Positions 14,884 through 24,523 of a stretch of DNA of 42,966 nucleotides are shown here, piece after piece. The first letter of the stretch is position 1. Every line of letters starts with the position of its first letter. The stretch comes from Epulopiscium sp. Nele67-Bin004 (GTDB lineage Bacteria; Bacillota_A; Clostridia; Lachnospirales; Cellulosilyticaceae): positions 1-42,966 of the forward strand of contig LNZQ01000181.1 of the NCBI GenBank assembly GCA_002007315.1. The letters are read 5' to 3'. A program made the translations under genes and the position numbers. Under the pieces are notes generated by a model. It did not search any database. It was not told where the DNA came from and saw only the letters and a program-made list of their open reading frames with translations.

Positions 14884-15705
14884 TTAGAAACCAAAATTTG
14901 TAGCCAACGCTCCTAAATACGCCTCATCACCCATTTTTTCTTTCATTCCTATAAACTGTTTTGCATCATCTCCTGCTATATAGCGAATAGTTTCCGTTCC
15001 ATCTGTGCTTGCCCCAAAAATAACGTCAGCAACCATATCTGGAGTTGAATAAAAACTACTTGTATCAACAGCCGATACTGCTTTTTGCATAGATGCCATC
15101 ATATCAGCATATACGTTATCTGGATTTGTAAGTCCCTGTGCAAAATTCATAGATGTTGTTCCAAAATTTGTTGCGATATTTCCAGGTTCAACAATTTTAA
15201 CTTTAACACCAAACTGCTTAAGCTCTGTCACAAGCCCCTCTGAAAGTCCCTCAACTGCAAACTTTGTACTATGATATGTTGATAATAACGGGAAACAGAT
15301 TTTTCCACCCATAGAAGAAATATTTATTATTGTTCCTTTGCTTTCTCTAAGACTTGGCAAAAATTCACGAATACAATTTATTAGTCCAAACACATTAACA
15401 TCAAATTCTGCACGTATTTGTGCATCGCTCGAAAGTTCTAGTGGACCAGTTAGGGCATACCCTGCATTGTTTACAAGAATGTCTATACTGCTATACTGAT
15501 TTTTGATTTCCTCAACTGCTTGTTTAATACTATCTTCTTTTGACACGTCCAACTTTAGCAACTTGATATTTTCATGTTTTGTAAGTTCTGTTTCTTTTTC
15601 AGGACTTCTCATTGTTGCCACCACGTTGTAGCCTTCATTTGCAAATTTAATAGCTGTTGCTTTTCCAATTCCACTACTTGTTCCTGTTATAACGACTGTT
15701 TTCAT
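14884..15705 (-). CDS. Short-chain dehydrogenase/reductase
   Basis: A 273-residue classical SDR. The NAD(P)-binding TGTSSGIGKATA is at residues 6-17, NNAGYAL near residue 83, the catalytic Ser in INISSMGG near residue 131, and the YHSTK catalytic Tyr-Lys pair near residue 147. The length is typical of SDR enzymes that reduce carbonyls or oxidise alcohols with NAD(P). Arg/Ser after the second strand (TMRSPEK) suggests NADP preference. The substrate is unknown. It lies downstream of an AraC regulator and a decayed small gene, which may once have been one operon. Confidence 0.88.
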   Translation of the reverse strand: MKTVVITGTSSGIGKATAIKFANEGYNVVATMRSPEKETELTKHENIKLLKLDVSKEDSIKQAVEEIKNQYSSIDILVNNAGYALTGPLELSSDAQIRAEFDVNVFGLINCIREFLPSLRESKGTIINISSMGGKICFPLLSTYHSTKFAVEGLSEGLVTELKQFGVKVKIVEPGNIATNFGTTSMNFAQGLTNPDNVYADMMASMQKAVSAVDTSSFYSTPDMVADVIFGASTDGTETIRYIAGDDAKQFIGMKEKMGDEAYLGALATNFGF

Positions 15706-15800
15706 TGTTTATACCTCGCTTCATAAAATGTATTCCTATATTATATTTTACAAATTTTTGATATATATACCACTACAAATCACGCCATTTTATAGCCTTT

Positions 15801-16043
15801 TTATACCACAGCAGTGTTTTCAAACCCAACCAAACTATATGCAGTCTGCACAAGCTTTTTCGCAAGGTCTATATCATGTGCATTTGGGTTTGGAGAACTC
15901 ATTGGAAACCCCCCCCCGCCTTACACTCTTTATCTTTGTATAGCGAACTACATTGACTGAAATATTCTCCACTCTTATCTGTGATATTATTTATCTGTCA
16001 AATCTTTATTTAACAACTGGTCACTACATCTTAAAGTTTTCAT
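15801..16043 (-). pseudogene. Decayed small gene between araC-like regulator and SDR
   Basis: On the minus strand an ATG at 16041-16043 follows the AraC stop by three bases and has AGGGGAG upstream, but its frame stops after 18 codons (MKTLRCSDQLLNKDLTDK). A plausible coding stretch continues in another frame (GEYFSQCSSLYKDKECK) up to a run of nine G (15909-15917). After the run, MSSPNPNAHDIDLAKKL...GFENTAVV follows in the first frame to a stop at 15801-15803. Two frame changes are needed to join the pieces. The G-run may be a sequencing error or a slippage site. I do not recognise the family. The rest of the 15706-16046 gap shows nothing else. Confidence 0.5.
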
Positions 16044-16046
16044 ATT

Positions 16047-17018
16047 TTATCTACTCCCCTTATTTTGCTCTTTAAATTTTGTGATCGTTAGCCCCGTCCA
16101 TTGCAAAAATGCCCTTGAAAACGCCGATGGCTCACTATATCCAAGCAAATATGCAATTTCTGCTGTTGAGCTTTTTGTGTTTAACATTAAGTTTTTCGCC
16201 AACAATTCTTTTGAATGATTTAGCTGTTTTAGAAATGTTGTGTTTTCTTCTGAAAGCTTCCTCTGCAAAGTTCTTGTTGAAACAGCCATTTGGCTTGCAA
16301 CAGTTTCAATATTACCTTCCCCTGCTGGTATTTTTTCAAACAGTATAGTTCTAACTTTTGCCGATATGCTTTCATCTTTTTCAAGTTCTTGAAGTCGCTT
16401 TTTTAGCTCTGGCTCTAAATACGACCACATGATATTATTTTTGCTCACAAACGGCTCCAACAAATCTTCCATTTCAAAAGTAATACTATTTTTATCTGAT
16501 TTGACTGGTGCAATACCAAAAAACTCAATTAATGACTCATCATACTCAAATGTAGTTTCAATTTCTTGTGGTATTATTTGAAGCCCCGTTCCCCTTCTAA
16601 GTAAGTTTGTCATTATAATATTTTCTATAACTACTGACAAATTTGGAATGTTAGAGCTATCTTCAAAATGAAATGTTAACTGTAACTTGTCTTTTTTATC
16701 ACTAATATTTAACGTAAATGGTCCTATCAACTTTTTATATATACCCACTCTTTTTATGCACTCCAACCCATTTGTTGCACATAATCCCGAATAAATAGGC
16801 GGAATAAACTCTGTAAACTTATCAAAATTGAAACTTTGTATAACTAATGTCATATCGCATTCTTTATCTATTTCATTCATAAGCATAATATACTTGTCAG
16901 TGTTAATAACAATATCATTAACCGCATTTAATGGCAAGTTTAATTTTTTATATATTTTTTCGCTTGATGCCCCGATTGCATCAATAAAATCTCTATAATA
17001 ATGGCTTAATGTGTACAT
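16047..17018 (-). CDS. AraC family transcriptional regulator
   Basis: A 323-residue regulator. The N-terminal 190 residues are an arabinose-binding-type sensor domain of the kind found in OruR/ArgR-like AraC proteins. The C-terminal 90 residues carry the two helix-turn-helix motifs: VASQMAVSTRTLQRKLSEE near residue 240 and STAEIAYLLGYSEPSAFSRAF near residue 285, with the usual GYSEPSAFSRAFxxWTG signature. It probably controls the downstream remnant and SDR gene. GGGAGG precedes the ATG. The effector is unknown. Confidence 0.88.
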   Translation of the reverse strand: MYTLSHYYRDFIDAIGASSEKIYKKLNLPLNAVNDIVINTDKYIMLMNEIDKECDMTLVIQSFNFDKFTEFIPPIYSGLCATNGLECIKRVGIYKKLIGPFTLNISDKKDKLQLTFHFEDSSNIPNLSVVIENIIMTNLLRRGTGLQIIPQEIETTFEYDESLIEFFGIAPVKSDKNSITFEMEDLLEPFVSKNNIMWSYLEPELKKRLQELEKDESISAKVRTILFEKIPAGEGNIETVASQMAVSTRTLQRKLSEENTTFLKQLNHSKELLAKNLMLNTKSSTAEIAYLLGYSEPSAFSRAFLQWTGLTITKFKEQNKGSR

Positions 17019-17113
17019 CCCATTTCCTCCCTTACTAATTATTATTTTATCAGATTTATCAAAATATACGATGACAATTTACGTCTATAATTACACTTTT
17101 GATGCCATTTCAC

Positions 17114-17155
17114 ACAAAAAAAGTAACAGCTCGAATATTCAAACTGTTACTTTTT
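17114..17155 (-). terminator. Terminator after the YqxD/YaiI gene
   Basis: AAAAAGTAACAG (17118-17129) and CTGTTACTTTTT (17144-17155) form a 12-pair stem, followed on the minus strand by T residues. Its symmetry would also allow it to act in the other direction. Confidence 0.85.
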
Positions 17156-17156
17156 C

Positions 17157-17609
17157 TCATACCGCTATACCTTCAACAACTGTACTACACAACTTTTCAA
17201 ATTCTTCCCTAAATTGTACATCATCAGAACTTTTACGTTTTTTTGGACCTTTAAGTCTAACTCCAGACTTCCTAGCCACTTTATGAACATATCGTTTATA
17301 CAAAAGTTGGTCAATATTATTTTCGTTGTATACAAATCCATTTTGATTTATTGCAAATCCCCCTTTTGCAAGTACCATCGCTGCAAGTCCATAATCTTGT
17401 GTAATTACTATATCTCTTTTATCTAAATTGTTTGTTATCATAAAATCTACTGCGTCATGCCCTTGTTGCACCAAAATTGTCCTTGCTCCCCTAACTTCTA
17501 TCATATGAGCTGTATCGCAATATATTTCAGTTTTGATACCAAAACGTGTAGCTATCTCAACTGCTTGTTTTACTACGGGACATGCATCTGCATCTATCAA
17601 CACTTTCAC
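17157..17609 (-). CDS. YaiI/YqxD family (DUF188) protein
   Basis: A 150-residue protein with the DUF188 pattern: MKVLIDADACPV at the start, GHDAVDFMI near residue 50, DIVITQDYGLAAMVLAKG near residue 66, and RKSGVRLKGPKKR near residue 113. The acidic residues (D7, D9, D71) form a PIN/NYN-like site, so nuclease activity is suspected in the family but not established. The length is typical. It stands alone between terminators at 17114-17155 and 17653-17683. Confidence 0.9.
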   Translation of the reverse strand: MKVLIDADACPVVKQAVEIATRFGIKTEIYCDTAHMIEVRGARTILVQQGHDAVDFMITNNLDKRDIVITQDYGLAAMVLAKGGFAINQNGFVYNENNIDQLLYKRYVHKVARKSGVRLKGPKKRKSSDDVQFREEFEKLCSTVVEGIAV

Positions 17610-17652
17610 ACAATCCCCTCCCTTCGCCTATAATTTTATCATATTACATGAG

Positions 17653-17683
17653 AAAAAGCCAACTCAATTACTGAGCTGGCTTT
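17653..17683 (-). terminator. Terminator overlapping the end of murA
   Basis: AAAGCCAGCTCA and TGAGTTGGCTTT (minus strand) form a long stem with one G-U pair, followed by TTTCTC. The 5' arm includes the last codons of murA, whose stop codon is at 17668-17670. Confidence 0.8.
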
Positions 17684-18930
17684 CTGTAAATGTCTGCACC
17701 AAGTGCTGATAATTTATCCTCAATTGATTCATATCCACGATCTATATATCTTGTATTGTGAACAACTGTTTCTCCACCTTCCGCAATAAGCCCAACAAGC
17801 ACCATTGCAGCACCTGCTCTAAGGTCTGTTGCAGTTAGATGAGCAGCTTTTAATTTTTCGACACCCTCAATAGTTGCCTTGTTGCCCTCAACTGTAATTT
17901 TTGCCCCTGTTTGGTGCAATTGTTCCATATATTGAAATCTATTTTCAAATACGCCCTCAATTAATGTACTAACACCTTGTGCAACTGTCAATAAAATTGC
18001 CATCTGTGGTTGTAAATCCGTTGGAAATCCTGGGTATGGTAAAGTTTTAACATTTGTTGCGATAAGTTTCTCTGGTGCAACAACTCTTATAAAATCGTCA
18101 CCTTCAATAATTTGTATGCCCATTTCTCTCATTTTTGAGCTTAAAGACTCCATGTGTTCTGGAATGATGTTTCTTACATTTACATCTCCACCAGTTATTG
18201 CTGCTGCAATCATGTAAGTACCTGCCTCGATTTGGTCTGGCACAATTGAGTATCTTCCACCGCTTAGGCGTTCCACTCCTTTGATACGAATAACGTCTGT
18301 ACCTGCACCTTTAACGTTTGCTCCCATCATATTTAGGAAATTTGCAACGTCAACGATATGAGGTTCTTTTGCAACATTTTCAATTACTGTTGTTCCTTCC
18401 GCAAGTACTGCCGCAAGCATAATATTAATAGTTGCTCCAACACTTACTACGTCAAGATAAATACGAGTTCCTACCAATTTATCTGCTGACGCTCTAATAA
18501 CATTGTCTACTACTTCAATTTTTGCTCCAAGAGCTTGGAAACCTTTGATATGCTGGTCAATCGGTCTGCCGCCAAAGTCACAACCTCCAGGCATAGCAAC
18601 TTCTGCTTTTCCAAATCTACCTAGCAATGCACCCAATAAATAGTATGACGCACGCATTTTACTGATACAACTTTCTTTTGCCACATGTTGATAAACTGTA
18701 CTTGCATCTATTTCTAGTGTATGCTCATCTATAAAGTTTGTAACTGCTCCTAAAGAAGTCATAGCTTCTTTTAAAATACCTACATCATTTATGTCAGGTA
18801 AGTTTTCGATAATACTTATTCCATCTACCAAAACTGTTGCAGGCAAAATTGCTACTGCCGCATTTTTAGCTCCATTTATAACAACGTCTCCACTTAGGCG
18901 TTTACCACCTTGTATACATAGCTTGCTCAA
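17668..18930 (-). CDS. murA: MurA, UDP-N-acetylglucosamine 1-carboxyvinyltransferase
   Basis: About 420 residues. MurA transfers enolpyruvate from PEP to UDP-GlcNAc, the first committed step of peptidoglycan synthesis, in the cytoplasm. Visible motifs are NGAKNA with the substrate Lys, MPGGCDFGGRPIDQH with the catalytic Cys (fosfomycin target), and a C-terminal ATDLRAGAAMVLVGL. The start is taken as TTG at 18928-18930 (MSKLCIQGG) because AAGAGGTG lies six bases upstream; a GTG three codons earlier overlaps that site. TATAAT at 18993-18998 may be part of its own promoter, but no clear -35 is seen. It is last gene of the wal cluster. Confidence 0.93.
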   Translation of the reverse strand: MSKLCIQGGKRLSGDVVINGAKNAAVAILPATVLVDGISIIENLPDINDVGILKEAMTSLGAVTNFIDEHTLEIDASTVYQHVAKESCISKMRASYYLLGALLGRFGKAEVAMPGGCDFGGRPIDQHIKGFQALGAKIEVVDNVIRASADKLVGTRIYLDVVSVGATINIMLAAVLAEGTTVIENVAKEPHIVDVANFLNMMGANVKGAGTDVIRIKGVERLSGGRYSIVPDQIEAGTYMIAAAITGGDVNVRNIIPEHMESLSSKMREMGIQIIEGDDFIRVVAPEKLIATNVKTLPYPGFPTDLQPQMAILLTVAQGVSTLIEGVFENRFQYMEQLHQTGAKITVEGNKATIEGVEKLKAAHLTATDLRAGAAMVLVGLIAEGGETVVHNTRYIDRGYESIEDKLSALGADIYRKPAQ

Positions 18931-19024
18931 CCTAAACACCTCTTAATATCTTTATTTATTTAAATCACCTATTGTGTATTTAGCCAAATTACATTATACC
19001 ACCTTTTAGAAAAAATAAAAAGCC

Positions 19025-19909
19025 CTATTTCAATTCATTTGTATAAGCATTAACAAATAAAGGTATATTTAAACCTTCTGTTGTAATTTTATACATAGGA
19101 ATTGCTTTTTCCTTAACAAAATATGCATTTTTTACCTGCTCCCTAGCATACCCAAGCATTATTTCATTGATGGTGGTCATTTCAGAACTATCTAAACTTT
19201 CATTTAATTTGAAAAGAACTTGTGTCACCGCATAAATTTCTAAACGGTCATTATTTTCTTGTTTAATATCACTTATCTGTAATGTACTTTCAAAGACTCC
19301 ATCATCAGTAATTGCCATATACACATAACTATCAAACACTGGTAAGTTATTGTATACTTCATAGTATGTTATAGACGCTCCATATGACTCTTTTTTATAC
19401 TCAATTTTTACTTTTTCTTCCAAAAATGTTGCTCCATATATTTTAAAAAAGTCCTCTGCGTACTTTTTCGCCTCTCTTTCGCTAATATTCGACTCATAGT
19501 TTACACGGATATCATCATTTTTATATTCAACTTGATACGTGCTAAATATTAGTGATTTATTTTCTCTAGTATATACTCGAGATTTGGTGTTATAAGATGT
19601 GCCATCAGCTTGTTCTGTAATTATTACGCCCTCACGACCGCTTCCAAACACTGCATCAACTATAAATTCCCTATCTTCAAACCCAATATCTATAGGGGTA
19701 ATATATATCGTGTTGGTTGGCATATATTCTTTTGGTAATTGAGTATCGATTAATATATTTTCTGACTCTAAAAAATCTATAATCTTATTTATATTGTCAT
19801 CACTTAATCTATACATAGCAATATATTTCTGATAGTTTCCAAACCCTAAAAAAATATTTAGCATCAAAAATATTATTAATAAATAATTTAGTGCTTTATT
19901 ACCGTCCAA
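19025..19909 (-). CDS. YycI-like regulator of WalK
   Basis: A 294-residue protein with one N-terminal membrane helix (ALNYLLIIFLMLNIFLGFG) and an extracytoplasmic beta-rich part, the topology of YycI. The opening MDGNKALNYLLIIFLMLNIFL is typical of the family. YycI and YycH bind the WalK sensor at the membrane and tune its activity. It sits between a YycH-like gene and murA, in conserved wal-operon order. Sequence similarity is modest by eye, so the assignment leans on context and topology. Confidence 0.7.
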   Translation of the reverse strand: MDGNKALNYLLIIFLMLNIFLGFGNYQKYIAMYRLSDDNINKIIDFLESENILIDTQLPKEYMPTNTIYITPIDIGFEDREFIVDAVFGSGREGVIITEQADGTSYNTKSRVYTRENKSLIFSTYQVEYKNDDIRVNYESNISEREAKKYAEDFFKIYGATFLEEKVKIEYKKESYGASITYYEVYNNLPVFDSYVYMAITDDGVFESTLQISDIKQENNDRLEIYAVTQVLFKLNESLDSSEMTTINEIMLGYAREQVKNAYFVKEKAIPMYKITTEGLNIPLFVNAYTNELK

Positions 19910-19939
19910 AAATAGCCCTTCTTTCTAATTACTAATTGA

Positions 19940-21283
19940 TTAAGGAACATACCAAATTCCTTCGTATTGTACCCCCCAATTCAAATTTATAACACTATTA
20001 CTACTTTCTAATACATATATCAACTCCACGCTATCAAAAACAGGTTGCTCCACCCCCAAGCTACGTAAGTTGCTATACATTCTATCTATCGGTGGTGCAT
20101 ACCCCTCCACGATTAGACGAGTTCCCGAAACATAGTCTGTATAAATGTTATAAGTAATCCACTTTCCTTCTATCACTCGGTAATCTTTTACTTTTATTGT
20201 TATAGCCGATGTTATGTCAAGCTTTCGTTTCATGCTCGCCCCTATATCAACTTTATGCCCCTCATACATTATATCAAATTCAAACACATATGCGCCTTGT
20301 TCAATGCCTATGTTGCTTAAATACAAATTCTCTTTTATCGACGGTGAAATTGATTGAGTTTCTTCTATAAAATCTACCGCTATATCATACCCTTCAATTC
20401 TAGTCATCGGGTTAGTTGTTATTCCACTAACCAAATTTATATATTGTATAACTCCACTAGTATTGTATCGAACTATACTTTTTAGTGGCTCAGTAAATTC
20501 TATCGTTCCACCAAATAAAACTTTTGTTTCTTTCATTATTGGTTTCTCAAAAAACTGATCCACATAGCCTTCCAAAGTTGCCATTTGATTTTTGGTGTCA
20601 ATCAAATCATTTTTAAATATTATAGGTGTATATTTAAGTGGTATTGCCTCGCTAGTATTCGCCAAAAAAACGTTGCCGTGTATAAACTGACTTTTTATAT
20701 CTGTAATGCTAGGTTGATACTGTATAACATTATCGTTGTCATTATCTATTTCAAACATAGAATAAATTTTGTTAAAATCATAATCTCTATTGTGTAATAC
20801 TATCTCTAAATAATATTCATTTAGTTCATTTATCAGGTAAATCGTTGTTTGCCATGCACTAGACTCATCAAACTTGATTAACACCGAATCTATTTTATAG
20901 TTATATTGTAATGGCATGCTTTTCCCCACAATTTCATCAATTGTTACAGGAACGCTATATTGATACACAATCCCCTTTTGTGTCAATATGTCTTGCCAAT
21001 CCCCCATGCTATATCCAAGTTCTTCAAAATTGTTGTAGCTTAACATTGCCTCCTGAAGCTGTGAACTAATTGCGTCATACTCATTTTGACTATTAGTTAT
21101 GCGATATGCTTTTGTATATTTTCCTCCTGTATTTATCCATATACTTTCTGGTTTTATCGGATATAATGTGCTCTCTTGCACGCTAATAAGGCTACGCCAA
21201 GGCAGTTCTCCCCCCGTCCATAGCCCCATCGTTTGCAATATGCTAGCTATAATCAAAATTCCTAAAATGACTATCTTGTTCAT
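19940..21283 (-). CDS. YycH-like regulator of WalK
   Basis: A 447-residue protein with a single N-terminal membrane helix (KIVILGILIIASILQTMGLW) followed by a long extracytoplasmic part, as in YycH. It is placed directly before the YycI-like gene and downstream of walK. The length (about 450 residues) matches YycH. LYPIKPESIWINTGG near residue 41 is reminiscent of the YycH N-terminal domain, but I cannot confirm family membership by eye. Its start lies three bases after the stop of the 190-residue secreted protein gene, so they are co-translated. Confidence 0.65.
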   Translation of the reverse strand: MNKIVILGILIIASILQTMGLWTGGELPWRSLISVQESTLYPIKPESIWINTGGKYTKAYRITNSQNEYDAISSQLQEAMLSYNNFEELGYSMGDWQDILTQKGIVYQYSVPVTIDEIVGKSMPLQYNYKIDSVLIKFDESSAWQTTIYLINELNEYYLEIVLHNRDYDFNKIYSMFEIDNDNDNVIQYQPSITDIKSQFIHGNVFLANTSEAIPLKYTPIIFKNDLIDTKNQMATLEGYVDQFFEKPIMKETKVLFGGTIEFTEPLKSIVRYNTSGVIQYINLVSGITTNPMTRIEGYDIAVDFIEETQSISPSIKENLYLSNIGIEQGAYVFEFDIMYEGHKVDIGASMKRKLDITSAITIKVKDYRVIEGKWITYNIYTDYVSGTRLIVEGYAPPIDRMYSNLRSLGVEQPVFDSVELIYVLESSNSVINLNWGVQYEGIWYVP

Positions 21284-21286
21284 CTA

Positions 21287-21859
21287 CTAATTAATCTCCA
21301 ACATCATAGTTATTTCTTGTTCAATTGAATCAGCTTTTTCTACTAGTCTGTCTGGCAAGTCACTTGTAGTACTGATTATGAAGTTTTTAAGTAATGCTTT
21401 GTTTTCATCTGGTTGTCTGTATATTTCAAGTTGTATATGAGAGCCAACTCCATCAGCCTCATGCATATACGAAACTATTATTACGTTATGTCTATCACCA
21501 AGTTCAATAAGTTGATTAAATGTCTGCGTTGCTCCAACTGGTTCAAGGTCGTACATGTTTAACACATTTTCATCTTGATACACAGTAATGGCAATCAATG
21601 TACCTTCACGAGCTTCACCCATCATATTTATCTTACTTTCAAACGTAGTAATCAAACTTTCATCTGTTACTATAGGTCTTGCAATTCTAACATATTCATC
21701 TTCTTCAAATAAAACAGATTCATCTATACTAACAACAGATGATGTATTTATAGCTTCAGTTATATCACTACTAGTAATTTCTGATGCAAAAATATTTGAT
21801 GAACATATAAAAAAGCTACTTATAATAATCAGTTTATAAATATAACTTTCTATTTTCAA
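21287..21859 (-). CDS. Secreted protein of unknown function in the wal operon
   Basis: A 190-residue protein with an N-terminal signal peptide (YKLIIISSFFICSSNIFASE). It is acidic, and the mature part has a mixed alpha/beta pattern with a repeated theme of ITVYQDENVL and LEIYRQPDE. I do not recognise a family. It is inserted between walK and the YycH-like gene, a place where Bacillus has no gene. Co-transcription with the sensor kinase suggests a further extracytoplasmic partner of WalK or a wall-associated protein. Confidence 0.6.
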   Translation of the reverse strand: MKIESYIYKLIIISSFFICSSNIFASEITSSDITEAINTSSVVSIDESVLFEEDEYVRIARPIVTDESLITTFESKINMMGEAREGTLIAITVYQDENVLNMYDLEPVGATQTFNQLIELGDRHNVIIVSYMHEADGVGSHIQLEIYRQPDENKALLKNFIISTTSDLPDRLVEKADSIEQEITMMLEIN

Positions 21860-21956
21860 TCTAGCCTCCCCCTTTCGTAAAATATTGGTCTGATTATATT
21901 ATATAATAATTGTGTTACATTCATATTACAACATACTAACTATTAGTTTACAGTTA

Positions 21957-23765
21957 TTAATCAAAATCCAATTCAAGTCGGCTAAACGTCATAGTAACTT
22001 CTGTTCCTCTACCAAGCGCACTATTTATTTCAATTGTGCCCCCGTGCAACTCAACCATTTCTTTCGCTATAGAAAGTCCAAGACCTGTCCCCCCCATTTG
22101 GCGAGACCTTGCCTTGTCTGCACGATAAAACCTCTCAAAAATACGTTCCAAATCTTGTTTTGATATACCTATCCCCGAATCAGCAACTTTTATTATAACT
22201 TTGTTATCTTGGTGAAGTAACTTTATTATAATTTTGCCAGAATTAGGAGTATATTTTATTGCATTTGACACGATGTTATGAAATATTTGACGTAACCTTG
22301 CACTATCGCCTTCAATTAAATAGTCATCACTTCGCACATATTCCAAAAGAATTTTTTGCCCTTTTACACTAGCTTGTAAATGTTGTGCCTCAACCGTTTC
22401 TTCTATAAGTTCACCAACATCAACCACATGCATTGTAAGGCTCATTTGTTTGTTGTCTATTCTTGATAGCTCCAACAAGTCTTGTACGAGATTTGTCATT
22501 CTATCTGTTTCTTTTTCCATTACGCCTAAAAAATTTAGTGCTAAATCTTTATCCTCTATTGCTCCACTAAGCAAAGTTTCAGTGTAACTTTTTACTGTTG
22601 TAAGCGGTGTCCTAAGTTCATGCGATACATTTGCAACAAAATCTTTACGCATTTGGTCTAGTTTTTGCTGAGATGTAACATCTTGCATAACAACCGTTAG
22701 ACCTTCAATCTCGCCATGACTGCTCTCATATGGAGCAAAATGTAAATTGATATATTTATCATCAACTTCCATCATTGTTCCTTTTTTGTTATGAATGTCA
22801 CTAGTTATAATTGAATCAAAAGATATATTAAGCCCAAACTTAGGAAATATATAATCAAATCTATGGTCAATCTTCGTTTTTCCTAACATATCATAACATA
22901 CCGAATTTGCATGTATCAATACGCCTTGTCGATTGAACGCCATAACACCATCTGCAAGGTTTTCAAGTATTCTCCCAAGCTTATTTTTTTCGCTCGACAT
23001 ATCCAACATGCTTCGTCTAAGTTCAAATGCCATAAAGTTAAAACTTTGGGTAAGTTGCCCGATTTCATCGTTTGATGCAATCGGAATTTTTTGGAACGCA
23101 CCTTCAACCAACATCTTCGCACTTGTTGTCAAAGCTTTTATCGGTTGAGTAATCATGCGTGAAAACATTGCACTAAATACACCAGCTAACGCAAGTGCCA
23201 GCATAGTTCCCATTCCAAGTGTACTCATGACTTCATCAACGTTGTTATATATTTCAGCTGTACCAGTTATAACATATATAATGGCGTACATCTCCTCATT
23301 ATTGCTTTTGATAGGCAAAGCATGTTCAACGGTACTTTGTTTATCTGTTACAAAATATCGCCACTCTGTTGTTGTGGCGACTCCTAAATTAACTGTTTGA
23401 TTTACGACTCCTGTAAAGCCGTTTGGGTGGTTTGTTGGGACATAATCGCCTCGTGTAAATGCCTTTCCCAATGCAATTTGAACGTATCCATTTCCATCTA
23501 AAATGTATATATCAACATCTTCATTTACATTAATTAGGTTTTTAAGAGTGTCAACCATACTTTCTCTATCAGTTTCAAAGTCCAAAACACCTTCTATCCA
23601 TAATAAATCTCTAACAGAAATTGCGGTAGACTCAATAGATGATTTAACACGCTTAAAATACTGGTCCTCGATTTTTAGAATAATAAAACTACCACTAGCG
23701 ATCATAATTACTAATACAATGCTTAAATATATACCTATAATTTTCCACTGGATACTCACTCTCAT
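21957..23765 (-). CDS. walK: WalK-type sensor histidine kinase
   Basis: A 602-residue sensor kinase. Domains in order: membrane helix (8-31), extracytoplasmic dCache/PAS-like sensor (32-180), membrane helix (183-203), HAMP (204-256), cytoplasmic PAS (265-370), HisKA with phospho-His382 in VSHELRTPLTT, and a HATPase with GGTGLGLSIAKEM near the C-terminus. This is the WalK layout. WalK controls cell wall hydrolase genes through WalR. The gene starts ten bases after walR. The order walR-walK-yycH-yycI is conserved in Firmicutes. Confidence 0.9.
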   Translation of the reverse strand: MRVSIQWKIIGIYLSIVLVIMIASGSFIILKIEDQYFKRVKSSIESTAISVRDLLWIEGVLDFETDRESMVDTLKNLINVNEDVDIYILDGNGYVQIALGKAFTRGDYVPTNHPNGFTGVVNQTVNLGVATTTEWRYFVTDKQSTVEHALPIKSNNEEMYAIIYVITGTAEIYNNVDEVMSTLGMGTMLALALAGVFSAMFSRMITQPIKALTTSAKMLVEGAFQKIPIASNDEIGQLTQSFNFMAFELRRSMLDMSSEKNKLGRILENLADGVMAFNRQGVLIHANSVCYDMLGKTKIDHRFDYIFPKFGLNISFDSIITSDIHNKKGTMMEVDDKYINLHFAPYESSHGEIEGLTVVMQDVTSQQKLDQMRKDFVANVSHELRTPLTTVKSYTETLLSGAIEDKDLALNFLGVMEKETDRMTNLVQDLLELSRIDNKQMSLTMHVVDVGELIEETVEAQHLQASVKGQKILLEYVRSDDYLIEGDSARLRQIFHNIVSNAIKYTPNSGKIIIKLLHQDNKVIIKVADSGIGISKQDLERIFERFYRADKARSRQMGGTGLGLSIAKEMVELHGGTIEINSALGRGTEVTMTFSRLELDFD

Positions 23766-23775
23766 CTATTGTCTA

Positions 23776-24477
23776 TTATCCTCTAAAATAGTATCCCACG
23801 CCACGCTTTGTAAGTACATATGTCGCCTTTGCTGGTTCGTCTTCTATCTTCTCTCTAAGTCTTCTTACAGTAACATCTACTGTTCTAACATCTCCAAAAT
23901 ACTCAAACCCCCACACCTTTTCAAGAAGTGTTTCCCTAGAAAACACCTTGCCTTTTTGCGTTGCCAGAAATCGCAACAATTCAAATTCCCGCAAAGTAAG
24001 TTCTATAACTTGCCCACGTTTCATAACTTCGTATTTTTCTAAGTTTATTTGCAAATTTCCTTCTTGTACAATGTTAGAGTCCGTTTGTTTCTTATCATTT
24101 TCAAGTTGAACTTCTTGTACAACACGACGTAAGTTTGCCTTCACACGTGCTATAAGTTCTCTCATTCCAAATGGTTTTGTAATATAGTCATCTGCACCAA
24201 TTTCAAGCCCCACAACTTTATCAATTTCTTCTGCTTTCGCTGTAAGCATTATAATAGGCATATTTTTTGTTTGTCTAACTTTTTTACAAACTTGCAACCC
24301 GTCCATTTTTGGCATCATTATGTCCAACAAAATAATGTCTGGGTCTATTTCTTCTATTAGTTCAAGCCCTGCAACCCCATCATATGCAACTTTAACATCA
24401 TAGCCTTCTTTTTCTAGGTTATATTTTATAATGTCAGAAATTGCTTTTTCATCTTCTACTACTACTATTTTTGCCAT
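23776..24477 (-). CDS. walR: WalR-type response regulator
   Basis: An OmpR/PhoB-class regulator of about 233 residues. The receiver domain carries the acidic pair in VVVEDEK, the phosphorylation site Asp52 in ILLDIMMPKMDG, and ITKPFGMREL. The C-terminal winged helix has ELTLREFELLRFLATQKG and FEYFGDVRTVDVTVRRLREKIE. The ATG at 24475-24477 is chosen because GAGGTG precedes it by six bases; the in-frame GTG three codons earlier overlaps that site. It follows the LysM gene after 46 bases with no visible terminator, so it may also be expressed from further upstream. Confidence 0.92.
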   Translation of the reverse strand: MAKIVVVEDEKAISDIIKYNLEKEGYDVKVAYDGVAGLELIEEIDPDIILLDIMMPKMDGLQVCKKVRQTKNMPIIMLTAKAEEIDKVVGLEIGADDYITKPFGMRELIARVKANLRRVVQEVQLENDKKQTDSNIVQEGNLQINLEKYEVMKRGQVIELTLREFELLRFLATQKGKVFSRETLLEKVWGFEYFGDVRTVDVTVRRLREKIEDEPAKATYVLTKRGVGYYFRG

Positions 24478-24523
24478 TATGAACACCTCATTTACTATTT
24501 AGCATTTCCCCAAATACTTAAAT

